DNA of 64,000 bases from the NCBI GenBank assembly GCA_950097015.1, contig CATNEN010000029.1:3181501-3245500 (forward strand), in the 5' to 3' direction. The notes under the pieces were generated by a model that had not been told where the DNA came from, did no database searches, and was given only the letters and a program-made list of their open reading frames with translations. Each line of letters starts with the position of its first letter. Position 1 is the first letter of the stretch. The position numbers were made by a program, and so were the translations under genes. Source of the stretch: Macrostomum hystrix. Taxonomy: Eukaryota; Platyhelminthes; Macrostomidae. Positions 16,401-25,092 of this stretch are shown here, one piece after another.

Positions 16401-17647
16401 TCTCCTGTCCCTATCTCTCCTGTCTCTATCTCTCCTGTCCCTATCTCTCCTGTCTCTATCTATCCTGTCTCTATCTGGACACTGTCCTTCACCCCCAAGA
16501 AAGGAGCAGAAATAGGAATATCGCATGCGATATAATTATACGATAATAATAAAATGGTTCATTTCAGGCGAGTTTTCCAACTCTTCCTACGTCTCAGTCA
16601 ATGGTAAAGCAGTATTGTTACGCTGGATTTAAAGTAGACTACAAATGGTTATTACACTCCACTGTACTACTTACTGTTTTAGAAGTAGATAAAGGTAGGA
16701 TAATTGACCACAAGTACTTATATTACAACAATTAGTGACTAGCCAACAGTGTTTACTATAGATTTGATTTTTAAAGTATATATAATCAGCGTGCATTTCT
16801 TTTTATTTTCGCTCTATAGATATAAGAAACTCTCTTTAGCCCATTAGAAAATGATTAAAAGAACTTTTAATTTAGTGAACGATTTAATGTCTGAAATGCA
16901 ATTAACTAATCTTGTTACTGGTCCATATACGAGTATTTCAACTAATTTAAACAGCTCTGACACTGACACTTGCAGACCCTGACGCTTGCAGACCCTGACA
17001 CTTGCAGACCCTGACACTTGAACACCCTGACACTTGGAGACCCTGACACTTGCAGACCCTGACACTTGAACACCCTGACACTTGGAGACCCTGACACTTG
17101 CAGACCCTGACGCTTGCAGACCCTGACACTTGCAGACCCTGACACTTGAACACCCTGACACTTGGAGACCCTGACACTTGCAGACCCTGACACTTGGAGA
17201 CCCTGACACTTAAAGACCCTGACACTTGCAGACCCTGACACTCGGAGACCCTGACGGCGGACCCTGACACTTGCAGACCCTGACACTTGCAGACCCTGAC
17301 ACTTGGAGACCCTGACACTTGCAGACCCTGACACTTGAAGACCCTGACACTTGCAGACCCTGACACTTGAAGACCCTGACACTTAAAGACCCTGACACTT
17401 GGAGACCCTGACACTGGCAGACCCTGACGGCGGACCCTGACACTTGCTGACCCTGACACTGTCGCCGGCTGATTTACCTCTTTCTCACCTTCCGCGATCC
17501 GCAGAACACAGCGCTCCAGACCCCGAGCCAGTCTGGTTCAAGCTTCAGCAAGACGAAATCACCGGTAGCAACATCCACCGATTCACTGGCGACTATTGGG
17601 CTTGCAAAGAGCGCTCCGATTGGTCGAATTGTCCAGACATCTACTGA
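7416..17647 (+). CDS. OSBP: Oxysterol-binding protein (OSBP1 type)
   Basis: Lipid-transfer protein that exchanges sterol for PI4P at ER-Golgi contacts. Exons: 7416-7543, 8571-8776, 9767-10053, 11372-11576, 12348-13186, 13649-14007, 14447-14859, 17505-17647; every phase closes, giving 859 aa (human OSBP about 807). PH domain about residues 10-105 ([19 protein letters not shown], then HTCRGTINL). Coiled region about 112-275. An acidic FFAT-like motif DEFHDANE lies near 314-320, for VAP binding at the ER. The ligand domain runs from about 447 ([13 protein letters not shown]) to the end; the fingerprint EQVSHHPP is split by intron 5 (EQ/VSHHPP). Exon 5 adds Ala-rich and Gln-rich linkers. The start at 7416 is the first ATG before the PH domain, but the frame stays open upstream to the acceptor-like site at 7297. 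The donor after exon 5 (gtcggt) is weak. A possible extra 36-bp exon lies at 16568-16603. Confidence 0.95.
8850..9130. repeat. 28-bp minisatellite in OSBP intron 2
   Basis: Roughly ten units of about 28 bp containing ctatccttccttatccatc and catcagtc. It is pyrimidine-rich on the sense strand. It begins about 75 bp after the exon 2 donor. Confidence 0.85.
10365..10592. repeat. 21-bp minisatellite in OSBP intron 3
   Basis: About eleven units of 21 bp built on atgggattcttaatcctc, with some units reading ctaaatcctc. Degenerate copies start near 10288. Confidence 0.85.
11627..12312. repeat. Higher-order minisatellite in OSBP intron 4
   Basis: Left part: about nine 54-bp units, each made of a 35-bp and a 19-bp subunit that both start caagtcatt (one continues acccaactatccc, the other gccccatcat). 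Right part, from about 12110: only the 19-bp monomer caagtcattaccccatcat, repeated about ten times. It ends about 35 bp before the exon 5 acceptor at 12347. The apparent 288-codon frame is not in phase with exon 5. Confidence 0.9.
13251..13628. repeat. 22-bp minisatellite in OSBP intron 5
   Basis: About seventeen units of 22 bp, gatagttgtgtccattg core, changing to tgtgtccagcatagc in the last three units. It ends about 20 bp before the exon 6 acceptor at 13648 and so fills almost the whole 462-bp intron. Confidence 0.9.
14055..14340. repeat. 16-bp minisatellite (gagacacgggagagat family) in OSBP intron 6
   Basis: About eighteen units of gagacacgggagagat with ataagaga and ggaagagat variants. 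The same 16-bp unit forms a separate array at 32571-33397. Confidence 0.9.
14887..15545. repeat. 35-bp minisatellite at the start of OSBP intron 7
   Basis: About nineteen units of 35 bp with the blocks agattgtaggcc, tgcgaatgagtg (or acctatgagtg) and taatatttggc. It starts within 30 bp of the exon 7 donor at 14860. The first four units carry gccgccaatgag instead, so variants are clustered. Confidence 0.9.
16131..16200 (+). repeat. SINE family-1 3' fragment in OSBP intron 7
   Basis: Short match to the 3' part of the family-1 SINE: tgtgttctcaggagtacagc then atcagcctcctcgctggctgc. Head and tail are missing. Confidence 0.5.
16325..16480. repeat. 15-bp pyrimidine minisatellite in OSBP intron 7
   Basis: About ten units of ctatctctcctgtct/ctatctctcctgtcc in alternation, giving a 30-bp period. 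Confidence 0.8.
16568..16603 (+). CDS. OSBP: Possible 36-bp cassette exon of OSBP
   Basis: Inside intron 7, an acceptor (ttcatttcag) ends at 16567 and a donor (gtaaag) begins at 16604. The 36 nt between are a multiple of three and sit in the same phase (1) as the flanking exons 7 and 8. Inclusion would add [12 protein letters not shown]-type residues between the exon 7 and exon 8 products, a region that is a variable linker in the family. No alignment supports the residues, so it may be chance. Confidence 0.35.
16967..17462. repeat. 16-bp minisatellite at the end of OSBP intron 7
   Basis: About thirty units of agaccctgacacttgc with ttgaac, ttggag and gcggac variants. It ends about 40 bp before the exon 8 acceptor at 17504. 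Minus-strand frames through it are open only because the unit lacks stops. Confidence 0.9.
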
Positions 17648-18905
17648 CTGTGATGCTAAAGCTACTAACGCAAGTAGCATCGATGGAGTTTTTTGGCTTA
17701 TTTTATTTCCACACAGAAATTCATTTTTTGCAGTATTTTTCATGTTTGCTATCTCGAAAGATAACTAGTGACTGCTTGTCTGTCCTATGATGCATTTTAT
17801 TCGGTATTTGTTAGCTTGATTGTCCAGTTTAATTATGGAAGAAATCATTAAATTGTGTCATTCATAAATGATTTACACAGTGCGTGCTCTTTAAAACACA
17901 TTTTCTATTTATTTCCACACATATTTTTATGCATAGGATTCTTCATTCGCTTCATTTAAAAAATTTCCAATAACTCATGTCTATGAGTAAAGTGAGGTAA
18001 ATCGACCATTGCATCGACCATCGAATCTAGTAAATGAACCATTTTCTACCTAATTTTAGCAGTTTGCAGTGTTTTTTAGCAAATTCTTAACCCTAGACCT
18101 TTGATCTCTGAGTGGGCACATTTTTGTGAATCAGTTTCTAGGCTTGCGTCATTATTATTCATATGCTCTTTACTAACTGTCGTTTGCACTTTGAGAGTGG
18201 TTTGAAAACCCTTTATCTTAAGCATTAATAGCAATTCTAGACAGCAGCTTTGTTTTCTATAGGAATCAAGTGAATTAATTGAAATAGAAAGAATCTCTCG
18301 CATGTTTTATGCTTCACAACAGTATTTCCATGCTTTTATTACTTGTATATTTCAACTGTCCATTATTTTCAATCATGGCTACTTTTCATCAGTAGTACGC
18401 ATGGTTGTATCTATCGGATTTGTTTAAAAATTGGCAGTAATTTGCAGCTACTAAAGTTTTATTCCCGTACAAGCTAAAAAAGTTGAGCAACGTGTGTTAT
18501 CGAATCAGCTCTAAGATTTTCGTCTCATAACCATGACGTTAAACAATTTTCTCTATTTGCGATTTTAAAATTAGGTGTAGAACAATTTTTTTAAATGAAA
18601 AATGATACCCAATATTGTAATTATTTAGTTTAAACAGCTTCATTAAAATCCTGTTGTGTCGTCTTGCCTGCAAAAAATTTTTTGACGACATCCATATCGT
18701 TGCAGTTTAACAATACCTTTATTTAAATTATAAAATAACATTTTGGTCTTTCGCTTAGCAGAACCTTTTGAGAAAAAGTGCTGGTTTCTTCATTTATTTC
18801 TTATTTAAGATCTCAGTCTCTGTATAGATATTTAATTATTAGTGAACTTTTATTTCTTTTCTAATATCGTGTTTTTTTATTCCTTATGATAATAAGTTTT
18901 AATTT
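17648..18905. other. AT-rich spacer after OSBP (3' UTR and intergenic)
   Basis: No gene, repeat array or clear AATAAA recognised. It is expected to contain the OSBP 3' UTR at its left end. Confidence 0.4.
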
Positions 18906-18911
18906 GCTCGA

Positions 18912-19149
18912 GGTTCTGCGGCCAATGACAGTTCAATTGGTGATACTGGACCCGCAGCCAGCAAGGAGGCAATTCTGCCCATTTCGCTGACTCCTGAGCA
19001 CACACGAGATACTATGCTCATTGTCAGACAGTGTACACTTTCACTGTGCCTTGGAGGTTGACCCAAATTATCGTGGCCTTGCCGTGGAATCGAGCTCGGT
19101 GACATTGGTGCCAGAGGCAAACGCGTTAAGCGCTCTGCCACTGACCCCC
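18912..19149 (-). repeat. tRNA-derived SINE (family 1), internally deleted
   Basis: The reverse complement begins with a tRNA-like head (gtcagtggcagagcgctta A-box, gagctcgattccac B-box). The family body follows: aacctccaaggcacagtg, gtgtacactgtctgac, gctcaggagtcagcgaa, gcctccttgctggctgc. It is shorter than the 63-kb copy because two body segments are missing. It lies just upstream of the transporter gene. Confidence 0.8.
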
Positions 19150-19447
19150 CGTTTTCGATACATATCGTTGGATAAAGTATTTTATCTTTGGATCGTTGGA
19201 CATAGACTTTTTTTTACAAAAAATGGTACTTTTTTCATTACATATCGGCATCGGTTGCTAATTATTTAATTTGCAGTCACGCCAATCTGATGCCCACCAA
19301 CCGGCTTTTGACGCCGATGCGCAGGCTAATCATGCAAACATCGCGCTGACAAAAGTGACATTGACGCCGCTGTCAATCTCCTATGCTGCTGTGATTGTGG
19401 ACGCCGGCTCCACTGAAGCCGACTCCGTTGACACCGTCCCACGCAGC

Positions 19448-22400
19448 ATGGAGTTCGCGGTGTTAGCTACGGCGCGGCTCGGCAGAGCCTCTCAGCTGGA
19501 TGGCGGCTACGGCTGGGCGGTGGTCGCCGCCTCATTCATGATCAGCCTGCTGGCAGACGGCGTCACCTTCTCGTTTGGCCTGCTGCTCACCGAGCTGTTC
19601 AGCTCCATGGGCGGCTCCCGCGAACAGCTGGCTTGGATCAGTTCCCTGCTGTCTGGAGTGCCACTGCTCATGGGACCCATCACTTCCGTGCTCATCGACC
19701 GGTGAGTACGCTTGATTGGAGCACTTTGTAGTTCGGCTCCACTTAACAACAGCCGCCCCCTCATACGGTCCTCATCAACTTCTCATCCGCTTATCATCCG
19801 CTTCTCATCCCCTCCTCGTCCGCTCCTCATCCACTCCTCATCCTCTCCTCATCCGCTCCTCATACTCTCTTCGACCTCTCCCATCCTCTCTTCATCCGCT
19901 CCTCATCCTCTACTCATCCTCTCCTCATCCTTTCCTCATCCTCTCCTCATCCGCTCCTCATCCGCTCCTCATTCGACTTCGTAAACGACTGGCTCAGGTT
20001 TGGCTGCGGGCCAGTGTCCATAGTAGGCGGCCTGCTAGCCTGCCTCGGCTTTGTCCTGGTGTTCGCCTGTCCTCCAAGCCGCCTGCTGGTGATCCTGTCT
20101 GGCGGCTTGTTGTCGGGCATCGGGCTCGGCTTGTGCTACATGCCGGCTGTGACGGCCGTGTCCTATTATTTCGTTCGTCGGCGAGCCTTGGCCACCGGCA
20201 TCTCGGTCTCCGGATCCGGTGTCGGCACGCTGATCTTCGCCTACATCACCGGCGCCAGCTTGAAGGCATTCGGCTGGCGTGGCACCTTCCTGCTGTTGGG
20301 CTGCCTGCTGCTCAATATAAGCCTCTGCGGGGCGCTGTTCCTGCGATTGAAGCCCGAGTTCACTGTTATTCAGCCCAAAAACAAAAGGCAGAATGCCACT
20401 TCAGCGCATAACACTGGTGGAAGCCACCGAGATGGCGGAGGTTCGTGTCTTGTAAATGTCTAGATTGAGTCTAGTAAACATTCTAGATTGAGTCTAGTAA
20501 ACTGTCTAGATTGAGTCTAGTAAACAGTCTAGATTGAGTCTAGTAAACTGTCTAGATTGAGTCTAGTAAACAGTCTAGATTGAGTCTAGTAAACATTCTA
20601 GATTGAGTCTAGTAAACTGTCTAGATTGAGTCTAGTAAACAGTCTAGATTGAGTCTAGTAAACTGTCTAGATTGAGTCTAGTAAACAGTCTAGATTGAGT
20701 CTAGTAAACATTCTAGATTGAGTCTAGTAAACTGTCTAGATTGAGTCTAGTAAACAGTCTAGATTGAGTCTAGTAAACAGTCTAGACTGAGTCTAGTAAA
20801 CAGTCTAGATTGAGTCTAGTAAACAGTCTAGATTGAGTCTAGTAAACAGTCTAGATTGAGTCTAGTAAACAGTCTAGATTGAGTCTAGTAAACAGTCTAG
20901 ATTGAGTATAGTAAACAGTCTAGATTGAGTCTAGTAAACAGTCTAGATTGAGTCTAGTAAACTGTCTAGATTGAGTCTAGTAAACAGTCTAGATTGAGTC
21001 TAGTAAACTGTCTAGATTGAGTCTAGTAAACAGTCTAGATTGAGTCTAGTAAACAGTCTAGATTGAGTATAGTAAACAGTCTAGACTGAGTCTAGTAAAC
21101 AGTCTAGATTGAGTCTAGTAAACAGTCTAGATTGAGTCTAGTAAACAGTCTAGATTGAGTCTAGTAAACAGTCTAGATTGAGTCTAGTAAACAGTCTAGA
21201 TTGAGTCTAGTAAACAGTCTAGATTGAGTCTAGTAAACTGTCTAGATTGAGTTGAATAAAATTTGCCATCGTGCTCAAACTTATTTCCAACCCAGGTTGC
21301 CCGGACGGCACCGCTGGTCGGTTATTTCTAAATCGACGGCATTTGCTGCCTTCGAGAAGCAATATGTGTTACGAGGATCTTTTGCACTCAAAAAATAACA
21401 CCACAGACCCTCCGATTAACCTGGAGTCAAGGATCGATGAAGATATTGGTTCAATGAATTCCGATCGGAACGGGACATGGTTTAAAAAGTTTGTACAGCT
21501 TGAACATTCTTGCTTTTGCTTTTGAAACCGAATTGATGAATTGATATTTTAAACAGATATTATGAAACCGAAATATGAAGAGACAGAAAACTCACACACA
21601 CCGAAATATCCCAACACCGAAATCTACCAACACCGAAATCTCCCTACACCGAAATCTCCCAACACCGAAATCTCCCGACACCGAAATATCCCAACACCGA
21701 AATCTACCAACACCGAAATCTCCCTACACCGAAATCTCCCAACACCGAAATCTCCCAACACCGAAATCTACCAACACCGAAATCTACCAACACCGAAATC
21801 TCCCAACACCGAAATCTCCCAACACCGAAATCTCCCGACACCGAAATCTCCCGACACCGAAATCTCCCAACACCGAAATCTCCCAACACCGAAATCTCCC
21901 AACACCGAAATCTACCAACACCGAAATCTACCAACACCGAAATCTACCAACACCGAAATCTCCCAACACCGAAATCTCCCAACACCGAAATCTACCAACA
22001 ATGAATTCCGAAAACTCCCATACACTGAAATATCCCATCAACGAATTCTCCCCACACTGAATTCTCCTAACAACGAAATCCCACAAACACCGAAATCTCC
22101 CGACACCGAATCGTGCCAACACAGACTGGTCTGCCTGCTGCACCACCCTGCCTACCTGTTGTTTCTGGCCTCCAACTGTCTGCTGTACTTCTGGTACAAC
22201 ATCACCTATTACTTCCTGCCGGAACACGCTCTGGAGTTGGGCTTGAATAGCGGCCAAGTAGAACTAATTATAGGCGCCATTGGAGTCTCCAGCGCTATTG
22301 GCCAGATTTTTCTGGGCCTAGCCGCCGACCAATCGAAAATTGACACGACTCTCCTGTACAGTCTGTGCATCGGCCTGGCGGGCTTAGCCAACTGCCTGGT

Positions 22401-23593
22401 GCCCCTGTGCACCAGCTTCGCCTCCCTGCTTATCTACAGTCTGACCTTTGGCCTTATGGTTAGCGCAAACTTCTCTCTGTGCTCAATCTTGCTCATTGAG
22501 CACTTTGGCTTAGACAGGTTCATAGCAGCCTTCGGTGTCACACTCTTCGCCCAGGGACTGTCAAGCCTGTTTGGACCCCCCACGATCGGTAAGCTGTATA
22601 TGATGAGCAGTGTCTGATTATTACTGTCATTTCTGCTCTGAGTCTGTCAGTCTTTTGCTGTGATTTATGTCTTGAGCAGTTGATTGCTGTCAAGTCTGTT
22701 CTGAGCAGTTTATTGCTGTCAAGTCTGTTCTGAGCAGTTTATTGCTGTCAAGTCTGTTCTGAGCAGTTTATTGCTGTCAAGTCTGTTCTGAGCAGTTTAT
22801 TGCTGTCAAGTCTGTTCTGAGCAGTTTATTGCTGTCAAGCCTGTTCTGAGCAGTTTATTGCTGTCAAGTCTGATCTGAGCAGTTTGTTGCTGTCAAGTCT
22901 GTTCTGAGCAGTTTATTGCTGTAAAGTCTGTTCTGAGCAGTTTATTGCTGTCAAGCCTGTTCTGAGCAGTTTATTGCTGTCAAGTCTGATCTGAGCAGTT
23001 TATTGCTGTCAAGTCTGTTCTGAGCAGTTTATTGTTGTCAAGTCTGTTCTGAGCAGTTTGTTGCTGTCAAGTCTGTTCTGAGCAGTTTATTGCTGTCAAG
23101 CCTGTTCTGAGCAGTTTATTGCTGTCAAGTCTGTTCTGAGCAGTTTATTTTTGTCAAGTCTGTTCTGAGCAGTTTATTGCTGTCAAGTCTGTTCTGAGCA
23201 GTTTATTGCTGTCAAGTCTGTTCTGAGCAGTTTATTGCTGTCAAGCCTGTTCTGAGCAGTTTATTGCTGTCAAGTCTGTTCTGAGCAGTTTATTGCTGTC
23301 TAACCACAGGCTACATGCGTGACGCGGACACTAACTACAATCGCGCCTTCGTGTTCTCTGGCGCATTCATCCTGGTGTCTGCACTGCTCACTGTCCCGTG
23401 CTATTTTCTACCATTCGTTCGAAGCACATTCACCTACTGCTGCTGCTGCTGGTGTCGCTCCTGCTGTGACAGCTGCGAATGCTGCGAACAGGTCGGCGAA
23501 AATAATCGGAACTCCGCGTCTGCTAGGGCTTCGCCGAAGTCGATGGCCGTGACTGGCAAGTCAGGAGACTCTTTGGATTCTGCCGACCGCTGA
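19448..23593 (+). CDS. Monocarboxylate-transporter-like protein (SLC16 / MFS)
   Basis: Twelve-helix major-facilitator transporter of the plasma membrane; substrate not predictable. Exons: 19448-19701, 19998-20440, 21296-21448 (donor uncertain), then 21557-22588 or 22125-22588, and 23310-23593. Seen: the MCT signature around DGGYGWAVVAASF at the first helix, FGCGPVSIVGG after TM2, helices 3-6 in exon 2 with SGSGVGTLIF, cytosolic loop in exon 3, TM7-11 in exon 4, and FGPPTIGGYMRDADTNYN into the last helix. The start at 19448 has a good context and lies just before the signature; an acceptor-like ttgcag at 19276 implies a 5' exon. If exon 4 starts at 21557 the total is 2166 nt (721 aa) and all phases close, with a minisatellite inside the TM6-TM7 loop. 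If it starts at 22125, no good donor in the needed phase is visible. The C-tail has a dense cysteine cluster. Confidence 0.88.
19760..19985. repeat. Short-unit tcatcc repeat in transporter intron 1
   Basis: Irregular 10-11 bp units of ctcatccgctc/ctcatcctctc. Pyrimidine-rich, ending about 12 bp before the acceptor at 19997; it may double as the polypyrimidine tract. Confidence 0.8.
20455..21252. repeat. 23-bp minisatellite in transporter intron 2
   Basis: About 35 highly regular units with the core tctagattgagtctag plus taaaca/taaact. Each unit contains the palindrome tctaga and a second ctag, and the ctgtctag/cagtctag variants alternate in a patterned way on the left half. It starts about 15 bp after the donor at 20441 and ends about 40 bp before the acceptor at 21295. 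There are no unique spacers, so it is not a CRISPR. Confidence 0.95.
21590..22105 (+). repeat. 16-bp minisatellite, possibly coding, in the transporter gene
   Basis: About thirty units of cccaacaccgaaatct with ctacc/ctccc and cgaca variants. Sixteen is not a multiple of three, so the reading frame cycles and a coding reading gives a 16-residue period (NTEI.QHRNLPTPKSP). The unit has no stop in the reading frames and no AG dinucleotide. The frame is open from the acceptor-like aaacag at 21556 to exon 4. Confidence 0.9.
22665..23302. repeat. 29-bp minisatellite in transporter intron 4
   Basis: About 22 units of 29 bp: gagcagtttattgctgtc followed by aagtctgttct or aagcctgttct. It ends within about 10 bp of the last exon's acceptor at 23309. 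Confidence 0.95.
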
Positions 23594-23632
23594 TCGGTGT
23601 CGATCTATGATCTAGATTCTTTACGTAGATAC

Positions 23633-23638
23633 AATAAA
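23633..23638 (+). terminator. Polyadenylation signal of the transporter gene
   Basis: AATAAA 40 bp after the TGA stop, in AT-rich sequence. Confidence 0.7.
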
Positions 23639-23929
23639 ATTATGCTGTTTGTTTGCATTTTTCTTATGCTAGTATTATATTAAGCGAGATTTTAATTTTT
23701 AGTATATTTGATGAAAGGAAAAGATTGAGGCGCATTTGCATTTCGAACTTTTTTTAGTGCTGTAGTACGTATAGGCAGTAGTTCAGCTTTTGTTTCGAAA
23801 TAAAATATATTAATGGTTGCCATTTTGTTAATTAAACGAGCAGTAACTGCCTTAAATTATGACTTTTTCTCAAGCCTACAAAAAATGCTTGAATGGATTT
23901 GAGTACACGAAGACCAGAATGAATTTGAG

Positions 23930-24460
23930 TACGAGTCTGAAAATGGATTTGAGCACATGAGATAGATATGGATTTGAGCACATGGGATAGATATGGATTT
24001 GAGCACATGAGATAGATATGGATTTGAGCACATGAGATAGATATGGATTTAAGCACATGGGATAGATATGGATTTGAGCACATGAGATAGATATGGATTT
24101 GAGCACATGTTATAGATATGGATTTGAGCACATGAGATAGATATGGATTTGAGCACATGAGATAGATATGGATTTGAGCACATGTTATAGATATGAATTT
24201 GAGCACATGAGATAGATATTGATTTGAGCACATGAGATAGATATTGATTTGAGCACATGAGATAGATATGGATTTGAGCACATGAGATAGATATGGATTT
24301 GAGCCCATGAGATAGATATGGATTTGAGCACATGTTATAGATATGGATTTGAGCACATGAGATAGATATTGATTGGAGCACATGAGATAGATATTGATTT
24401 GAGCACATGAGATAGATATTGATTTGAGCACATGAGATAGATATAGATTTGAATTCAAGA
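23930..24460. repeat. 25-bp minisatellite between the transporter and the 25-kb gene
   Basis: About 21 units of 25 bp with core gatttgagcacatgagat and agatatg/agatatt variants. It lies between two convergent genes. Minus-strand open frames through it are repeat artefacts. Confidence 0.9.
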
Positions 24461-25092
24461 GACCGTGATTTAAGTACATGACACGGAGAAAATAGATCTG
24501 GGGTTCGCAATTTATTTAAATGGGTTTAATTCGAGCTTTAAAATAATGAAAAAAGACTTGTTCTGACTTGCCTGCCATCTCTTGACAATCTAGTTTTTTC
24601 TGAATATCTGGGTCATGTTTAAATACACTAAAGCAATAATTAACAAATAATTTTACATTTCTTTTGCAGTTAGAAAATACATATAGCTCATCATTATGCG
24701 TACTATTATCAGCAACAAATATAAAGATAGTCAAAATTTAAAAGTCTATGTTTTTTAAAAAGCAATCACAATAACAAGACTCTGCCTGGGTCTGTATAAT
24801 CTTAAAGAGGCCCAATATAGCTTAACAATATATTTTAACTAAGGGAAATAACAGCAAAAAATGTAAAAAGATCACAGAACTACAAAACTAAGTACAGTCA
24901 GCTGTTATCAAATTCATTCATGGCAGGGTAGTTATAACATCGTTTCTATGTTTTTTTCGTTTTGTTATTGATAACTTTTATCCAATCACGTTCCAGCCAA
25001 TCACAGTACGAGGCGGGTGAGACTTTGGGGAGGGGGAGGCGGCAGTTTGGAGTTGAAACGCGGTCCGCGCAGAGGTCCAAGCCGAGAGTGCT
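24460..25092. other. Convergent spacer / presumed 3' UTR of the 25-kb gene
   Basis: AT-rich on the left. A minus-strand AATAAA (tttatt at 24511-24516) could end the 25-kb gene. Two CCAAT boxes (near 24983 and 24999) and a GC-richer block at 25010-25090 look promoter-like, but no gene starts here on the plus strand. Confidence 0.35.

Noticed and set aside
20455-21252. CRISPR array
   Set aside because: Short regular repeats but no unique spacers, in an animal intron; it is a simple tandem repeat. The same applies to 36563-37390.
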